Positions 35,405 to 46,720 of a stretch of 64,000 bases of DNA are shown here, piece after piece. This DNA is from Bettongia penicillata ogilbyi (taxonomy: Eukaryota > Chordata > Mammalia > Diprotodontia > Potoroidae), in the NCBI GenBank assembly GCA_023548195.1, contig JAJHZJ010000061.1:2830771-2894770 (forward strand). Direction: 5' to 3'. Each line of letters begins with the position of its first letter. Within the stretch, counting starts at the first letter, position 1. Both the position numbers and the translations under genes were made by a program. The notes below the pieces were generated by a model, which worked only from the letters and a program-made list of their open reading frames with translations, was not told where the DNA came from and searched no databases.

Positions 35405-36080
35405 TAGAAGGGAACAGTAAAACATTTATTAATTACTTATTATGTACCAAGTAGCATTCTGAAGGATGAGAATACAATTTAAAAAAAAAAATCAAGTCCT
35501 ACTCTCAAAAAGCTCACACTTTAACTGGAGGAGAAATGTACACCAGAATCAGAGATAATAAACACTTATTAAACACTTGCTATGTACCAGACATTGAGCT
35601 AACCACTGGGGACACACATAAAATAATCCCTGTCCTCAAGGAGCTTACAATCTAATGGAGAAAACAACACATACACAAAAGCTGGAGGATTTCTATGGAG
35701 GGGGAAATATACTGAATCAGAAGCATGATGAAGTCCCTACAGTCAGGGTAGGAAATGATCTGAGACGTTCTGAGTTCCAGAGTGGATTTCAACTTGCAGA
35801 ATGATGCCTTTTACACAACAAGTCCAAAAAAAAGCAGCTGGCTAAGAAATGATGAGCCTAATGACCTGGACACACTTCTTAAATGGTGAAGGATGTAGGA
35901 AGAGCTGTCCATGTCCACCCTCTCCAATTAGAGGCCCCAGGGCTAGGGGTGCTTAGAAGGTTTAAGTTTCAGAGTTGTTTTTATCTTGCAAAATGATGAG
36001 CTTCAGCAGATCATAAAGTACATGAGAGCAGCCAGGTGGGAATTTGGTTGCAAGATGAATTGCAAGATACAGAGATGTTC
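35405..36080 (-). repeat. Two antisense L2 3' ends in tandem
   Basis: The L2 3' terminus appears in reverse complement twice: 35413-35530 ('aaacatttattaattactta') and 35550-35675 ('taaacacttattaaacactt'). The second copy runs on into sequence shared with 14990-15165 ('cttgcagaatgatg' near 35793). Confidence 0.75.
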
Positions 36081-36189
36081 AACTGTAGGATGTTCATCAA
36101 GGCCCTTAGGGTACTTAAGAGTACATTCTTCTAAGCAATCTAGGCTTGAATTCGAAAAATACTCCTAAAAATACCTCATTTGATCCTCC

Positions 36190-36595
36190 TATCTTTTCAA
36201 GTCATAGTCTAATATCTCTATCTATCTAATATCTCAACTATGTGTATCTACTTCCTCACCTCCCACTCACTTTCCCCATCAATCTTTGTCAGCTAAGTTT
36301 CTATCCATCTTTCAAGAACTAGCTGCTCAATTATCAACTGCTCTATGAAGCCTTTCCAATCTCTACTTCCTAACAGTATTTATATTCTACCCCTAATATA
36401 GTACTTCACTCAAATGTTTAAGTTTGATTGAAATCTGTCTTATTATATTTGTCAATGTGCCTATTGCCTTCCCCGCTAAATTCTAAGCTCCTTAATGGTA
36501 GTGATCATGCCCTGTTCATTTCCATATATTGAACAGATCATTGCAGTACCTGTAGGAAGTTTTCAATAATTGTTTATTAAATTGAAATTAATTTC
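36190..36595 (+). repeat. L2 LINE 3' end
   Basis: Sense L2: 'ttctaagctccttaatggta' near 36480 and terminus 'caataattgtttattaaatt' near 36564. Confidence 0.8.
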
Positions 36596-36625
36596 CCTTT
36601 GTCCTCGTGCTACTGGAATTCTGCT

Positions 36626-37080
36626 ATGGGTAGACTTCAGAAAAACCTGTTAAGACTTACATGAACTGATGCTGAGTGAAGCGAGCAGAAACAGGAGAAC
36701 ATTGCACACAGTAACAGCAAAACTGTGCGATTACTAACTTTGATAGATTTAACTCTTCTCAGCAATACAAGGATCTAAGACAACACTAAAAGACTCATTA
36801 TGGAAAACCCACATCCAGAAAAAGAACCATGGAGTCTAAACACAGATCAAAGCATACTCAAATGCTCTTTTTTTGTTGTTGTTGTTTTTTTTATTTCTCA
36901 TAGTTCTTCCCATTGGTTTTAATTCTTCTTTACCACCAAGACTAATATGAAAATGTTTAATATGAATGTACATGTAAAGCCTATCATATTGTACACTGTC
37001 TTGGAAAGGGTGAAAGGGAAATGTAGAATTCAAAATCTTACGGAAGTCAACGTTGAAAACTAAAAATAAATAATTTTTTT
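36626..37080 (+). mobile_element. L1 LINE 3' UTR fragment
   Basis: 'gacttacatgaactgatgct' near 36654 and 'caggagaacattgcacacag' near 36692, ending in 'gttgaaaactaaaaataaat' and an A/T tail. 5'-truncated. Confidence 0.85.
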
Positions 37081-37094
37081 AAAAGAATTCAGCT

Positions 37095-37803
37095 ATGCTT
37101 CCTCCTCTAACTTATTTTTAATATTTTTATTAATGACTTTTGTTTTTTCACATCATCATAGCTTCCTACTCTATCTTTTCCCTTCCTCTTTCTAAAGAGC
37201 TGAGGGGAAAAAATCAAAGCCAATCAATCAAAAAGTCTCAAAACACAGGCAACACCTGTGGACCTTCCAGGTCCAAGAAGGGGTATATTGGGAGGGTCCT
37301 CATATCTCTTTTTTAAACATGTTCTATGTTCATAATTTTACCCCATTCATTCAATTTTTTTTTTAGTAGTTCTATCCATTTACATTTTTGTAGTCAGTGT
37401 ATATATCATTTTCTTGGCTCTGCTTATTTCATCTGCATTATTTGTGCAGATCTTTCCAGGACCTCTGAATATGTCACATACATCATTTCTTATAGCACAG
37501 TAGTATTCCATTACATTCATGTAACACAATTTATTTAGCCATTCCCCATTCAATGGGCAACATTTTGTTTCCAATTCTTTACTATCAAAAAAAAGTGCTG
37601 CTATAAATATTTTGGTGTACATGGAGAATTTCTTTCTATCAATGGTTTCCTTGGGATATTAACCCATTAATGGAATCTACAGTTCAAAGAATATAAACAT
37701 TTTACTCACTTTATGTGCATAATTCCAAATTGTTTTCCAACTTGGAATTGATATGAAAGGTTATATGATTCATAAGTCCACCAACAACATATTAGTGTGT
37801 CTA
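37095..37803 (-). mobile_element. L1 LINE (antisense), 3' part before a SINE
   Basis: Reverse complement of the L1 3' region: 'ttagccattccccattcaat' near 37534 and 'gtttccaattctttactatc' near 37567. Interrupted by a SINE; the last 11 bases (37793-37803) are the left TSD. Confidence 0.85.
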
Positions 37804-38097
37804 GGGGCAGCTAGGTCGTGCAGTGGATAGAGCACCAATGCAGGAGTCAGGAGGACCTGAGTTCAAATCTCACCTCAGACACCTGACACTCACTAGCTGT
37901 GTGACCTTGAGCAAGTCACTTAACCCCAACTGCCTCATCCTGGGTCATCTCTAGCCATCCCGATAAATATCTGGTCACTGGATTCTGGTGACCTGCACAG
38001 CCCTCCCTCACTCAAAAAACAAAGTCGAGTGTAAGTCATGTCATTACTTCTCTGACGGTATGGCCTTCTTTGGGAACGAAGGATGCACACACACACC
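37804..38097 (+). mobile_element. Marsupial tRNA-headed SINE with TSD, inserted in antisense L1
   Basis: Starts 'ggggcagctaggtcgtgcag', the tRNA-derived head with A-box-like bases. It continues with 'gacctgagttcaaatctcac' (B-box region) and the core 'ctagctgtgtgaccttgagc', and ends in a (CA)n tail after a segment resembling the RTE-like LINE 3' tail. TSD: 37793-37803 and 38098-38108, 10 of 11 bases identical. Confidence 0.93.
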
Positions 38098-38108
38098 TAG
38101 TGTGCCTA

Positions 38109-38900
38109 TTATCCCAAAACCCCTCCAACATTATTTGCCATTTTTCCTAGATATAAAGCCTCTGGATTGTTATGATTTGTATCTTTTATTATTCTTTCAT
38201 ATGGTTGTTAACACTCTGCAATTCTTTTAAGAACTATTTTTTCATATCCTTTGGTCATTAAGGTATTAGATGGTGGCTGTTAGTCATACATTTGTTGACT
38301 ATGTATGTTGGATATCAAACACTTATCAGAAAAATTTGATTACAAAATTTTTTTTCCCATTTGACCACTTCCCTTTTCTTATCCTAGGCACATTAATTCT
38401 GCCTGTGCAGAGGCTTTTCAATTTCATATAATCAAAGTTACCTATTTTATCTTTTCCAAGTGCCTCTATTAACTAAGAATACATTATATGACCTGCATCT
38501 CTTCTAATTTTTTATATGCTCTTTAACAATAAGTCATCTATCTATTTAGAACGCAACATGGAATATGGTGTGAGATGTTGGTAAACCTAACTTCTGCCAT
38601 ACTGCTTTTCAGTTTTCCCAGTAATTTTTATCAAACAGGATTTCTTTCCTAGGTAATTTATGCTTACTTTATTGAACACTGGTTTAATGAGTTCCATTGT
38701 TTCTGATTCTCCCTTATCTAGTCTGTTCCATTTATCTACATCATTTTTTTAAAAAAAATACAAGATGGTTTTCACAACTGCTGCTTTATGATATAGTTAG
38801 AGATCTGGAAGTACTGTTTCCCTTTGTCCTTACCTTCTCTAATTTATATTTAACAAGTCATGACATTTCCAAAAATTCTTCAATTCTACAGTTATACCAA
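38109..38900 (-). mobile_element. L1 LINE (antisense), continuation into ORF2 C-terminus
   Basis: Resumes L1 antisense after the SINE: 'catatcctttggtcattaag' near 38243, 'gaggcttttcaatttcatat' near 38411, 'cttatctagtctgttccatt' near 38713. Ends near 38900. The small frames on either strand are non-coding. Confidence 0.8.
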
Positions 38901-39429
38901 TAGTTGATATCCTTAAGACCTTGAACAGCAATAATTTAGTACTAAGAATTTCGAATCTGTAGCAGAGATACAGGGACAAAAATATCCACTCTGTCAATGA
39001 CTCATATTTTATGTGAAAGGCAGAATCATCACATGAAAGCTGGATAATGTCACCTGAGTAGTAATTTGGATCTGCACTGTGCAGCAATTCAGTGCCATTA
39101 CTAATGAAGTGTTGGGGCCTAGACATCACAAAGTCCTAAGACCATGCCTAAGTAAACCCGAACCTGCCATGAGAAAATTTTGCTACAGGCACAGAGTTGA
39201 CACTGTAATTTCTCAGATAAAAGCTATCTTAGGGGTGCCTACCCCAACGACTCTCTCTCCTTTGCCTGCCCAAGGACCATGTTCTGCCAACCCTTGTATC
39301 TTGTCCCCTCGACAGAGTTATTTCTGTTGTCATACTAGATAACCATCCCAACAAGCTCCCTCTTTACTGATAAGTACATCAGCAATAAAAAGATAAAAAT
39401 CCACCAAATGACTTTGGTAACCTTCCACA
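38901..39429. other. Unassigned, possibly an LTR remnant
   Basis: No family recognised with certainty. A segment from 'tgttggggcctag' (39110) to 'aataaaaag' (about 39384) has LTR-like composition and a poly(A) signal near its end. The 87-codon frame at 39079-39342 has no recognised domain. Confidence 0.3.
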
Positions 39430-39610
39430 ATTTTAGAAATATTATGAAAACTACACTTTGAATAGACATCCCACTACTTAGCATATACCCCAAGGAGATC
39501 AGAGGCAGAAAGAAAGGTTCTATTCAAGCAAAACTTTTTGTGGTGGCTGGAAACAGTGTACTAGAAACAAAGTAGATACCTAACACTATAAGAATGACAA
39601 ATATGAAGAA
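39430..39610 (+). mobile_element. L1 LINE 3' UTR scrap
   Basis: 'atataccccaaggagatcag' near 39483 and 'tttttgtggtggctggaaac' near 39534 match the L1 3' region, with deletions. Confidence 0.65.
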
Positions 39611-39611
39611 T

Positions 39612-39700
39612 GCGACCTTGGGCATATCATTTAAAACTCTTAGGGTTGGACTAGGTGACCTCTAAGGTCCTTACTTCTATATCTGTGATCCTGTAACAGA
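39612..39700 (+). repeat. MIR-type SINE 3' end
   Basis: 'tagggttggactaggtgacc' followed by 'tctaaggtccttacttctat' is the characteristic MIR3/THER-like 3' portion. Confidence 0.7.
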
Positions 39701-39844
39701 TGAACTTGTGCTGAAGGCAATGACTTTTATCTAATACTATGTTCCACATCTATGGTCCTGCCCCACTTCTGGGGTTAGAATGAGTTAAGGATTCATATTT
39801 TCTAACATCATCTGGACTAAGCTAGTTCATCATAATTATATAGT

Positions 39845-40010
39845 ATTTAGGTTACTTTTGTTGGTTTTTTTACTTACATTTTTACAACTGTGTATATTAT
39901 TTTCCTAGTTATCCTTACTTCACTCTGCATTAGTTGGTGTAATTTTCCCCATGCTTTTTTGAATTCCTCGTATTTGTCATTTCTTATAGTGCAGTAGTTT
40001 CTATCTTCTT
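39845..40010 (-). mobile_element. L1 LINE, inverted 5' segment
   Basis: Antisense L1 3' UTR: 'tgtgtatattattttcctag' near 39889 and 'gtcatttcttatagtgcagt' near 39975. It is followed at once by sense L1 3' UTR from slightly further downstream (about 40011-40035 and 42276-42420), as in a 5'-inverted insertion. Confidence 0.65.
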
Positions 40011-40035
40011 CTATAACATGACTAATATGGAAATA
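40011..40035 (+). mobile_element. L1 LINE 3' UTR, sense, left of the RTE insertion
   Basis: 'aacatgactaatatggaaat' is the L1 3' UTR stretch that continues after the RTE at 42276. Its last 12 bases (40024-40035) are duplicated at 42276-42287. Confidence 0.65.
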
Positions 40036-40227
40036 GACTTTTCAAATTGAAGAATTTACCATCAGTGTGGTAGCTGATCTTTATGTCATCTTCATCCTCA
40101 TTGAAAGCATTTGACAACATGGCTGAAAACATCAGGCTAAAAAGCACAGGAGCAAGCACGCAGCCCTGTTTCACACCATTGGTGACTGGGAAGTCCATTA
40201 TCCAGAATCTGAGCAAACATGTCATCA

Positions 40228-40668
40228 TCAAATTGATGTACAATACTGATGAACTCTCCAGGCAACCAAATTTTGACATAATTTTCCATAAGCCCTTACA
40301 ACTAACATGTCAAAAGCCTTGGTCAGATCTACAAACATTGTGCACAGACCTCTGTTCTGTTCCTGGCATTTCTCCTGGAGTTGTCGGGTAGCAAACACCA
40401 TACTGACTGTTCTTTGGCCCCTTCTGAAGCCACACTGACTCTCAGGTAGATGACCATCTTCCAGATGAAGGATCAGCCTATTGAGGAAGACTCTAGGAAG
40501 AATCTTGCCAGCAGTGACTAAGAGAGAAAACCCAGTGTGAATGTCACAAGATAATCTATTTCCTTTACCTTTATAAAGATGGACAATGGAGGCATCCTTG
40601 AACTCCTGGGAGATAACCTCCTCTTGCCATATAACCTGGAAAATTTCAGTCAGTTTTTGTATGAGCAA
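40228..40668 (-). pseudogene. RTE-like LINE reverse transcriptase fragment
   Basis: 146 codons on the minus strand, open. It includes the RT fingers/palm region with 'LYKGKGNRLSCD', 'PESQCGFRRGQRTVSMVF' and the first catalytic Asp in 'FVDLTKAFD'. The partner FADD box lies in the sense segment after the inversion, near 41300, so the catalytic site is physically split. A frameshift at about 40275 takes the palm into the next open piece (40022-40279). Confidence 0.75.
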
Positions 40669-40683
40669 TGGTCCCCCTACCTT

Positions 40684-41058
40684 TTAAATCTGAGCTGGAA
40701 TAGAATCAGCACCAGGTGCTCTGCCACATGAAAGGAGCCCAATGACCCTCAAAACCTCTTCTTCAGTTGGAAGTTCAGCAAAGGAGAAATTGACTTCAAC
40801 CTGAGGGAAACTGTCAATGGCCTCAGCATTGATTGATGATGGTATGTTGAGAACACTATGGAAGTGTTCAGCCCATTTCTCTAGGATCATGTCTTTAACA
40901 ATAATCAACATAGCTCCATAAGCACTGAGTAGTTGTGATGCACCATAGATTTTTGGTCCATAAACAACTTTCAGGGAATCATAAAAGCACTTTGGATTGT
41001 TACTGTCAGCATAAAACTGAATTTCATCTGCCTTCTTACTGAGCCAGGAATCCTGCAT
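40684..41058 (-). pseudogene. RTE-like LINE linker region between endonuclease and RT
   Basis: 124 codons on the minus strand, open. It contains 'MQDSWLSKKADEIQFYADSN', 'FHSVLNIPSSINAEAIDSFP' and the pre-RT 'LSCGRAPGADSIPAQI'. A stop at 40684 separates it from the RT piece. No endonuclease sequence is present upstream, so the element was 5'-truncated as well as inverted. Confidence 0.72.
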
Positions 41059-41250
41059 CTCTCTAAGCTTTGCTTGTACTTTACTTTTGATGGAATTAAA
41101 TGCTACCTTCTTAGAGATGATGAAACTATCCTGCTGGTAAATCCTGTGCAGTTCTCATTTTTTATTTAGCAGCTTCTGAATTTCCCCATCATTTTTATCA
41201 AACCAGTCTTGGTGTTTGCGAGTGTTCAGACCCAGATGAGAAATGCAGTG

Positions 41251-42275
41251 CCAAGGCCAAAGTAAAGGCAGTGTTGGTGCATGCTTTTCTGTTTGCAGAT
41301 GATTGTGCACTCAATGCAGCCTCTGAAGTTGAGATGCAACAAGATCAATTTTCTGCTGCCTGTGCTAATTTTGGCTTAATAATTAACACCAAGAAAACAT
41401 AGGTGCTCCATCAGTCACCACCACACCGTCCATACGTGAAACCATAGGTTACAATGAATGGAGAAGTTCTGAATGCTGTAGATAAGTTCACTTACCTTGC
41501 CAGTGTACTTTCCAGGGATATACACATTGACAATGAGATTGATGCACACACTGCCAGAGCTAGCTAAGTTTTGGGGAGGTTCCAAAGAAAACTATGAGAG
41601 AGAAAGGGTATTAGACTGACTACCAAACTGAAGGTCTACAGAGCCAGTGTGCTGACTGATTGTTGTGGGCCTGTGAAACATGGACAGTCCACCAGCGCCA
41701 ATCCAGGAAACTGAATCACTTCCATTTGAACTGTCTCAGAAAGATTCTGAAGATCACAAGACAGGGTAAGGTATCAGACACTGAAGTCCTTGCTCAAACT
41801 AAATGAATGCTCAGGCATTCAAACTATGCTTCAGAGAGCACAACTCTAATGCACTGGCCGTGTTGTTCAAATGCAAAATGTACACTTGCCAAAAAAACCT
41901 ATTTCATGGAGAACTCACATGGGGCATGCCAGAAGAAGTGATACAAGGACACTCTCAAGGTCTCTCTCAAGAACTTAGGATTTGATTGTGCAACAAGGGA
42001 GATAATGGCACAAGAATGCTCAGCATGGCGTGCCCACATCACAAAAGGTGCTGTGCTCCATGAGCAAAGCAGAGTTGAAAGAGCACAAAGGAAATGTAGG
42101 AATGAATAAATTTGAAGTATCCATCCTAAATGTTCACACCAACTATCTGTGCCCAATCTGTGGTACAGTATTCTGAGCTCTTATTGGTCTGATCGGCCAC
42201 AGTTGGACACATTGCAACTTCACTTTATCACAGTGATGTCATTTTGCTCCTCTTCTAGAATGAAGGACAACAGCC
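41251..42275 (+). mobile_element. RTE-like LINE, sense 3' segment
   Basis: Picks up within about ten bases of where the inverted piece ends in the element ('AKAKV' after 'DGKFFNLKS'), then 'HAFLFADDCALNAASE' with the RT catalytic pair near 41300. The C-terminal domain follows, with a cysteine-histidine motif near 42148-42210 and the family 3' end 'gatgtcattttgctcctctt' at 42235. The right flank carries the 12-bp TSD at 42276-42287. Many stops. Confidence 0.87.
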
Positions 42276-42420
42276 AATATGGAAATATATCTTGCTTGAC
42301 CTGTATCAAACTGCTTACTGTCTCAGGGAGAAGAAAAGTGAGAGAAAGAAAATTTGGAACTTACAATTTTTAAAAAAAAAATGTTACATGTAATTGGGGG
42401 AAAAAATCTTAATGTTATTT
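42276..42420 (+). mobile_element. L1 LINE 3' UTR, sense, right of the RTE insertion
   Basis: 'aatatggaaatatatcttgc' then 'tgtatcaaactgcttactgt', ending in 'gttacatgtaattgggggaa' and an A-rich tail. Continues the L1 interrupted at 40035. Sequence at 42421-42879 is unassigned. Confidence 0.75.
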
Positions 42421-42879
42421 AAAAAACTAAACATTGTATAACCAAAGTTAGCCAAAGTCAATATATCTCCTGAGGGAGAGAAATGGTGTTTGGACATAAT
42501 AAAGTCACGTAAGTAAAGGAAAAAATGACTTCCTGACAGGATGGCTTAATTATTCAAAAATACTCAAAAAATAAAAAAAATTTTAGGTAAAAATATAGTA
42601 CAGCATCATAATCTTGGACAACATAATTATCATCTAGAACATGTTTCTACTGTAGAGATTTCAATCACTAAAGCTTTGACCATTTTACTTTTTTTAACCA
42701 CTATCCTCAAGTAGTCTTTATACTTTCATATCTAAAGTTTTACTTCGGGAGGGTAATTTTCTTCTTAACCCTGTACAGTCATTACACTATCACTCAACTA
42801 AAGAGACAGCTTTGCAATGGAATTTCACTCCCGTGTTTTCTGGAGTATGCTGTTTAATAATAAACAACTTTCTGTTGAG

Positions 42880-43030
42880 TAAGAGGGCAGTGGCAAAAGC
42901 ACTAGATATAGAGGCAAGCAATCTAGATTCAAGTTATATTTCTGACCCTTTATTACTTGTATAACTCTGAGCAAGTAATGTAACCTCTGAGCTTTATGCT
43001 GCCTCATATTTAAAATAAAGAGTACACTTG
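42880..43030 (+). repeat. MIR SINE
   Basis: 'gatatagaggcaagcaatct' head, 'ctctgagcaagtaatgtaac' core, 'taaaataaagagtac' 3' part. Decayed. Confidence 0.65.
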
Positions 43031-43554
43031 TACTACCACCTAAGAGTACTATTACCAAAAACCAAACAAAAAACATGTTAATCTTAAAATACTCTACCAA
43101 ATAATTTTTGGTAAAGAATTTATACCAACCCAATTTATACTTCTTTACTTATATGCATGATATCTAGTAGACAAGCAATGCCAATGAGTGGTGAGTGAGC
43201 TGGTTTACACTTGGGAAACTACATTGCTTTCAACAATCCTAAGGTTCTCTATGAAACAAAGACCTACAATATTTCTCTAGTGATTTTACTTGGCTATAAA
43301 TTATGGAATAGCACAATCTCCTAAGAAAATAATTGTAAAACACAATGATAATCATAAGTCACAGCATATCACCAAACTTACACAGGAGAAGCCATACAAT
43401 TAACAGCTTTCAAAACTTTTTGCTATCAAGGGTCCCTAATTCTATTTTTTAAGTTTTGAGCATTTATTATAAATAATATTAAATGTCAATGCAACTAAAG
43501 AGCTTTGCAATTATTAACAGGTGGGAATAAGAACCTGATCAGTCATTTCATTGA

Positions 43555-43740
43555 AATAGGAAATTCCTGGTGTGGCAATTTCCTGTCAAGGCAGAGAAAG
43601 GTCCTTCTCAAGAACTTACAGTCTTAAAGAATTGCCTAGGCCAATAAGGTCACACAGCCAGGACTGGTCATTAGAATGTAGCTGTTACTGACTATAAGGC
43701 CAGATTGCTGACTGCCTCATTATTTACAATTAAATAAAAT
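43555..43740 (-). repeat. Marsupial SINE (antisense), same family as 52990-53220
   Basis: The plus strand contains 'gtcttaaagaattgcctagg' and 'aaggtcacacagccaggact', the reverse complement of a SINE core related to MIR. The same family in sense orientation lies at 52990-53220. Flanks at 43031-43554 and 43741-44109 are unassigned; a 16-bp AT palindrome lies near 43776. Confidence 0.65.
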
Positions 43741-44109
43741 AATTCCATATACATATTGACTATGAATTAACACATATATATACGTATATATTATTAATCA
43801 TTCCAAAAGCAAAACTTTAAGCAAATAGATACTTTTTTCAAAAGTAAATGTTCAGTGATTATTTTTTAAATTTTAAAAATGCTTTGATACTTTTTGTCCT
43901 ATTATTTTGCACCAACCAACCTCCACCAAAGATGCATACATTCTTTAATATAGCTCAACTGCTAAAATTGTGTGCACACATTATATGAAGACTTAATACA
44001 CAATTTTAGCAATCTATATACATACATGAACTGTGCCAATTGAAAAAAATCCACATATTGACTCAAGACAAAAATCTTACGTTTCAAATCTCTGAAACAC
44101 ACAGTGGTT

Positions 44110-45430
44110 AAATCTAAGAGTTACAATGACAACAAATTCTGCAAGTGACCCAGAGAGAGACGTTCAAATGTATAGAAAAGGAAACATGAATCAAAATAAG
44201 ACTACTCTTCATCCACCAGAAACAATGGAGGAAATGGAAAGAGTAAAGGAGCTCAATATACAACACAATGTCATTATACACTGCAAAACTGAGCCTAAAC
44301 AGTAATGGAAAAAAAAATAGAAGCTCAGTAACAAAGGGGCATGTGAAGCATTTCCACAAAAAAAATCGGACCTTTACAGATTTCTTGATTTGCAAATAGC
44401 CCAGGCACCATAAATTTTAAAATAATGACAGAAGGTAAAAAAAATAAAGCAATCATGGAAGGCACAGATAACTAAATAAATTACCAACGTTCCCCACCAA
44501 AAAAAAAAGGAAAAAGAAAGAGAAAGACACCCATGGGGTTAACAACAACAACAAATTAACAACAAAAACAAAATTCTTTGCATAAAGAGTTGAACAAGTA
44601 AATTACATTATGCTGAAAGGAAACAAAGACAAAACCGGTATCAGTATTAACATTAGATGTGCCTAATATCTTTATGTCTAAATTCACAATGGGAAAATGA
44701 ACTGAATTATAAGAAGGTATAGACTTCTGTAATAAAACAGGGACAGATTTCAATCTCTCAAATTTATATAACTATAACTAAAAAATAATCAAAAAAAGAA
44801 AACAACTGAATAAATTGCTGGAGAAATTCAAGCTAAAATAATCATGGCATCTTATAAGGGAAATTGCCATAGGCTACATATATTTCTCAGTACCCGTAAC
44901 AGAACTTACACAAAAATTGACCATGTGTTAGGGCACAGAAATGACATAAATAAATCTTAAGATGCAGAAATAGTAAACCTATCCTCTACAGACCACAACA
45001 CAATAAAAACAGCAATCAACTTAGGAAGAACAAATTACACCAAACCTAATGGAAACTTAATGATGAAAACTTAAATAACTAGTGGATCAAAGAATACATC
45101 ATATAAACAACTAATGTAATATGAAAGAAACTGATATAGATCAAATAATATACCAAACCTGAGATGCCTCAGAAGTAATGCTTAGGGGAAAAACTATCCC
45201 TCTAAAGACACATCAACAAAATATAAAAGGAGAAAATTAACTGAGTATGCGTTTTTGAAAAATTAGAATGTCAACAAATATACAAACTGAAAACAATAAT
45301 ACAAATGAGATGTTAAAAATTAACGAAATAGAAAAATTGGAAACCAACTACAGAAATCATAAAATAACAAGCTGGTTCTTTAAAAAGAATTTTAAAAACC
45401 AATTAATCTTTGGCCAATATAATTAAAAAG
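44110..45430 (+). mobile_element. Old L1, end of ORF1 to ORF2 endonuclease/RT boundary
   Basis: 'attgaccatgtgttagggca' near 44916 and 'acagaccacaacacaataaa' near 44987 correspond to the C-terminal endonuclease motifs (the SDH region) of L1 ORF2. 'aacaagctggttctttaaaa' near 45367 marks the approach to RT. Upstream A-rich sequence from 44110 fits the end of ORF1 and the spacer. Heavily decayed. Confidence 0.7.
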
Positions 45431-45739
45431 GGCAGAAATCAAATTAATATTGTTCATATGTAGTAAATGATTAGTGTAAGTTTGCCTGCTTGAATAGTTC
45501 TTTAGTGAGTAGGAAGGAGATTTTTTTCCGCTAATATCTTTAGGGCTTCTGATGATGGAACAGTAAACATAATTATAGCACCTCACTCAGTTAACACTTA
45601 ATTTGGATTTATGTAGTCTTAGAATTGTTTGGACAACAAACAAGAATCAGAGGTTCCAATATAAAGAGAAAAACTTACCGTATAGTTACAGCAAATAATA
45701 ATTGTCAATATCCATATGGGGCTTTACGGTGTGAAAAAC

Positions 45740-45925
45740 ATCTTATATCTATTATCACATTTGATCCTTAGAATAACCCTACTAAGGTATTTGCAATTAT
45801 TGTCATCATTTTAAAGATGAAAGAAGTGAGAGTTAGAGGTTAAATGACTTGTCCTGGGTCACATGACTAATAAATGTCTGAAGCAGAAGTTGAACCAAGT
45901 CTAGTACTCCATTCCTACATTCATC
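45740..45925 (-). repeat. MIR SINE (antisense)
   Basis: Reverse complement of MIR: 'tttgatccttagaataaccc', 'catcattttaaagatgaaag', 'aaatgacttgtcctgggtca'. The next 450 bases (45926-46380) are unassigned. Confidence 0.78.
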
Positions 45926-46399
45926 ACGATGTGAATAATATGACAACATACATAAGTGTACCATAAAATGAGATTTTTATTGCCTTTACATACATGATAA
46001 AACAAACTCAATCAAATCATCTGCCTTGAAGAGAGCCTGTTGGTTATCCTCTTTCCATGTAGTCACAATGTTTTTTGTCTTCTGACTTTATTCTAAAATA
46101 TCAATACTGACAGTTTAGTTTTTACAGCAGAATATCAATTTCTTAATCACCATACAAAGATAACAAATTTAGAGTACCTATAGTTAACATTTCCAAACCA
46201 TCTAAAAATAGTATATTTCTTAATACCCTCTGTCTCTCTTTTTCTGCCACTCTACCAGCATCACTATGGAAGCTGGAACCATTTTTATATTTTTGACTAC
46301 TTCATGGGTTGCCATAATTAAAGAATAAATAATAACCTAGAAGTGACATCTCTTCATTTCTACACAGGTTAGTCCTCCGACACCAGATTTAGTTGGTAG

Positions 46400-46460
46400 C
46401 AGACAGATGGATAGATACAGATAAATCAATAGAGCAATAGATGGATCGATAAGTAGATAA
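46400..46460. repeat. Degenerate GATA microsatellite
   Basis: Imperfect GATA/GACA units (gatggatagatacagataaa and following bases). Confidence 0.75.
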
Positions 46461-46474
46461 TGTGTGCATACATA

Positions 46475-46720
46475 TCTGAATATGCTGCAAGATGGTGCAA
46501 AGAGCAGAGCACTGGACCTAGAGTCAGGGAAGACCTGAGTTCAAATCCATTCCCAGACAAGTCAATTAACCTTGTTTGCCTCAGTTTCCTCTTCCATAAA
46601 ATGAGCTGCAAAAGGAAACAGCAAATTGCTCTAGTTTTTGCTCTAGTATCTTTGTCAAGAAAACCTCAAAAGGAATCTTGAAAAGTCAGACACGAAACAA
46701 ACTAAAACAACAAATCCCAG
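46475..46720 (+). mobile_element. Marsupial SINE with BovB-like tail
   Basis: 'agagcactggacctagagtc' head, 'agacctgagttcaaatccat' B-box region, 'tgcctcagtttcctcttcca', then a 3' part 'aaaagtcagacacgaaacaa' resembling the BovB LINE terminus. Same family in antisense at 53480-53705. Confidence 0.83.

Larger units (their letters stand above)
40036..41250 (-). mobile_element. RTE-like LINE, inverted 5' segment (RT domain)
   Basis: Minus-strand pieces in order: 'LREMQDSWLSKKADEIQFYA' (from about 41076), 'GRAPGADSIPAQI' (to 40684), 'PESQCGFRRGQRTVSMVFAT' and 'FVDLTKAFD' (40668-40228), then 'PVTNGVKQGCVLAPVLFSLM' and 'DGKFFNLKS' at the left end. These are linker and RT fingers/palm motifs. The left edge is at the TSD. 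The segment joins the sense half of the same element near 41250. Three long open pieces remain, but frameshifts separate them. Confidence 0.88.

Noticed and set aside
37804..37900. tRNA gene
   Set aside because: A-box and B-box-like bases are present, but they are the tRNA-derived head of a SINE. The sequence does not fold as a complete cloverleaf and continues into the SINE core.
39079..39342. 87-codon frame possibly encoding a small protein
   Set aside because: No known signature; it lies in a probable old LTR or repeat and its codon use gives no support.
43766..43791. AT-rich palindrome around 'tatatacgtatata'
   Set aside because: Short, and expected in alternating AT sequence.
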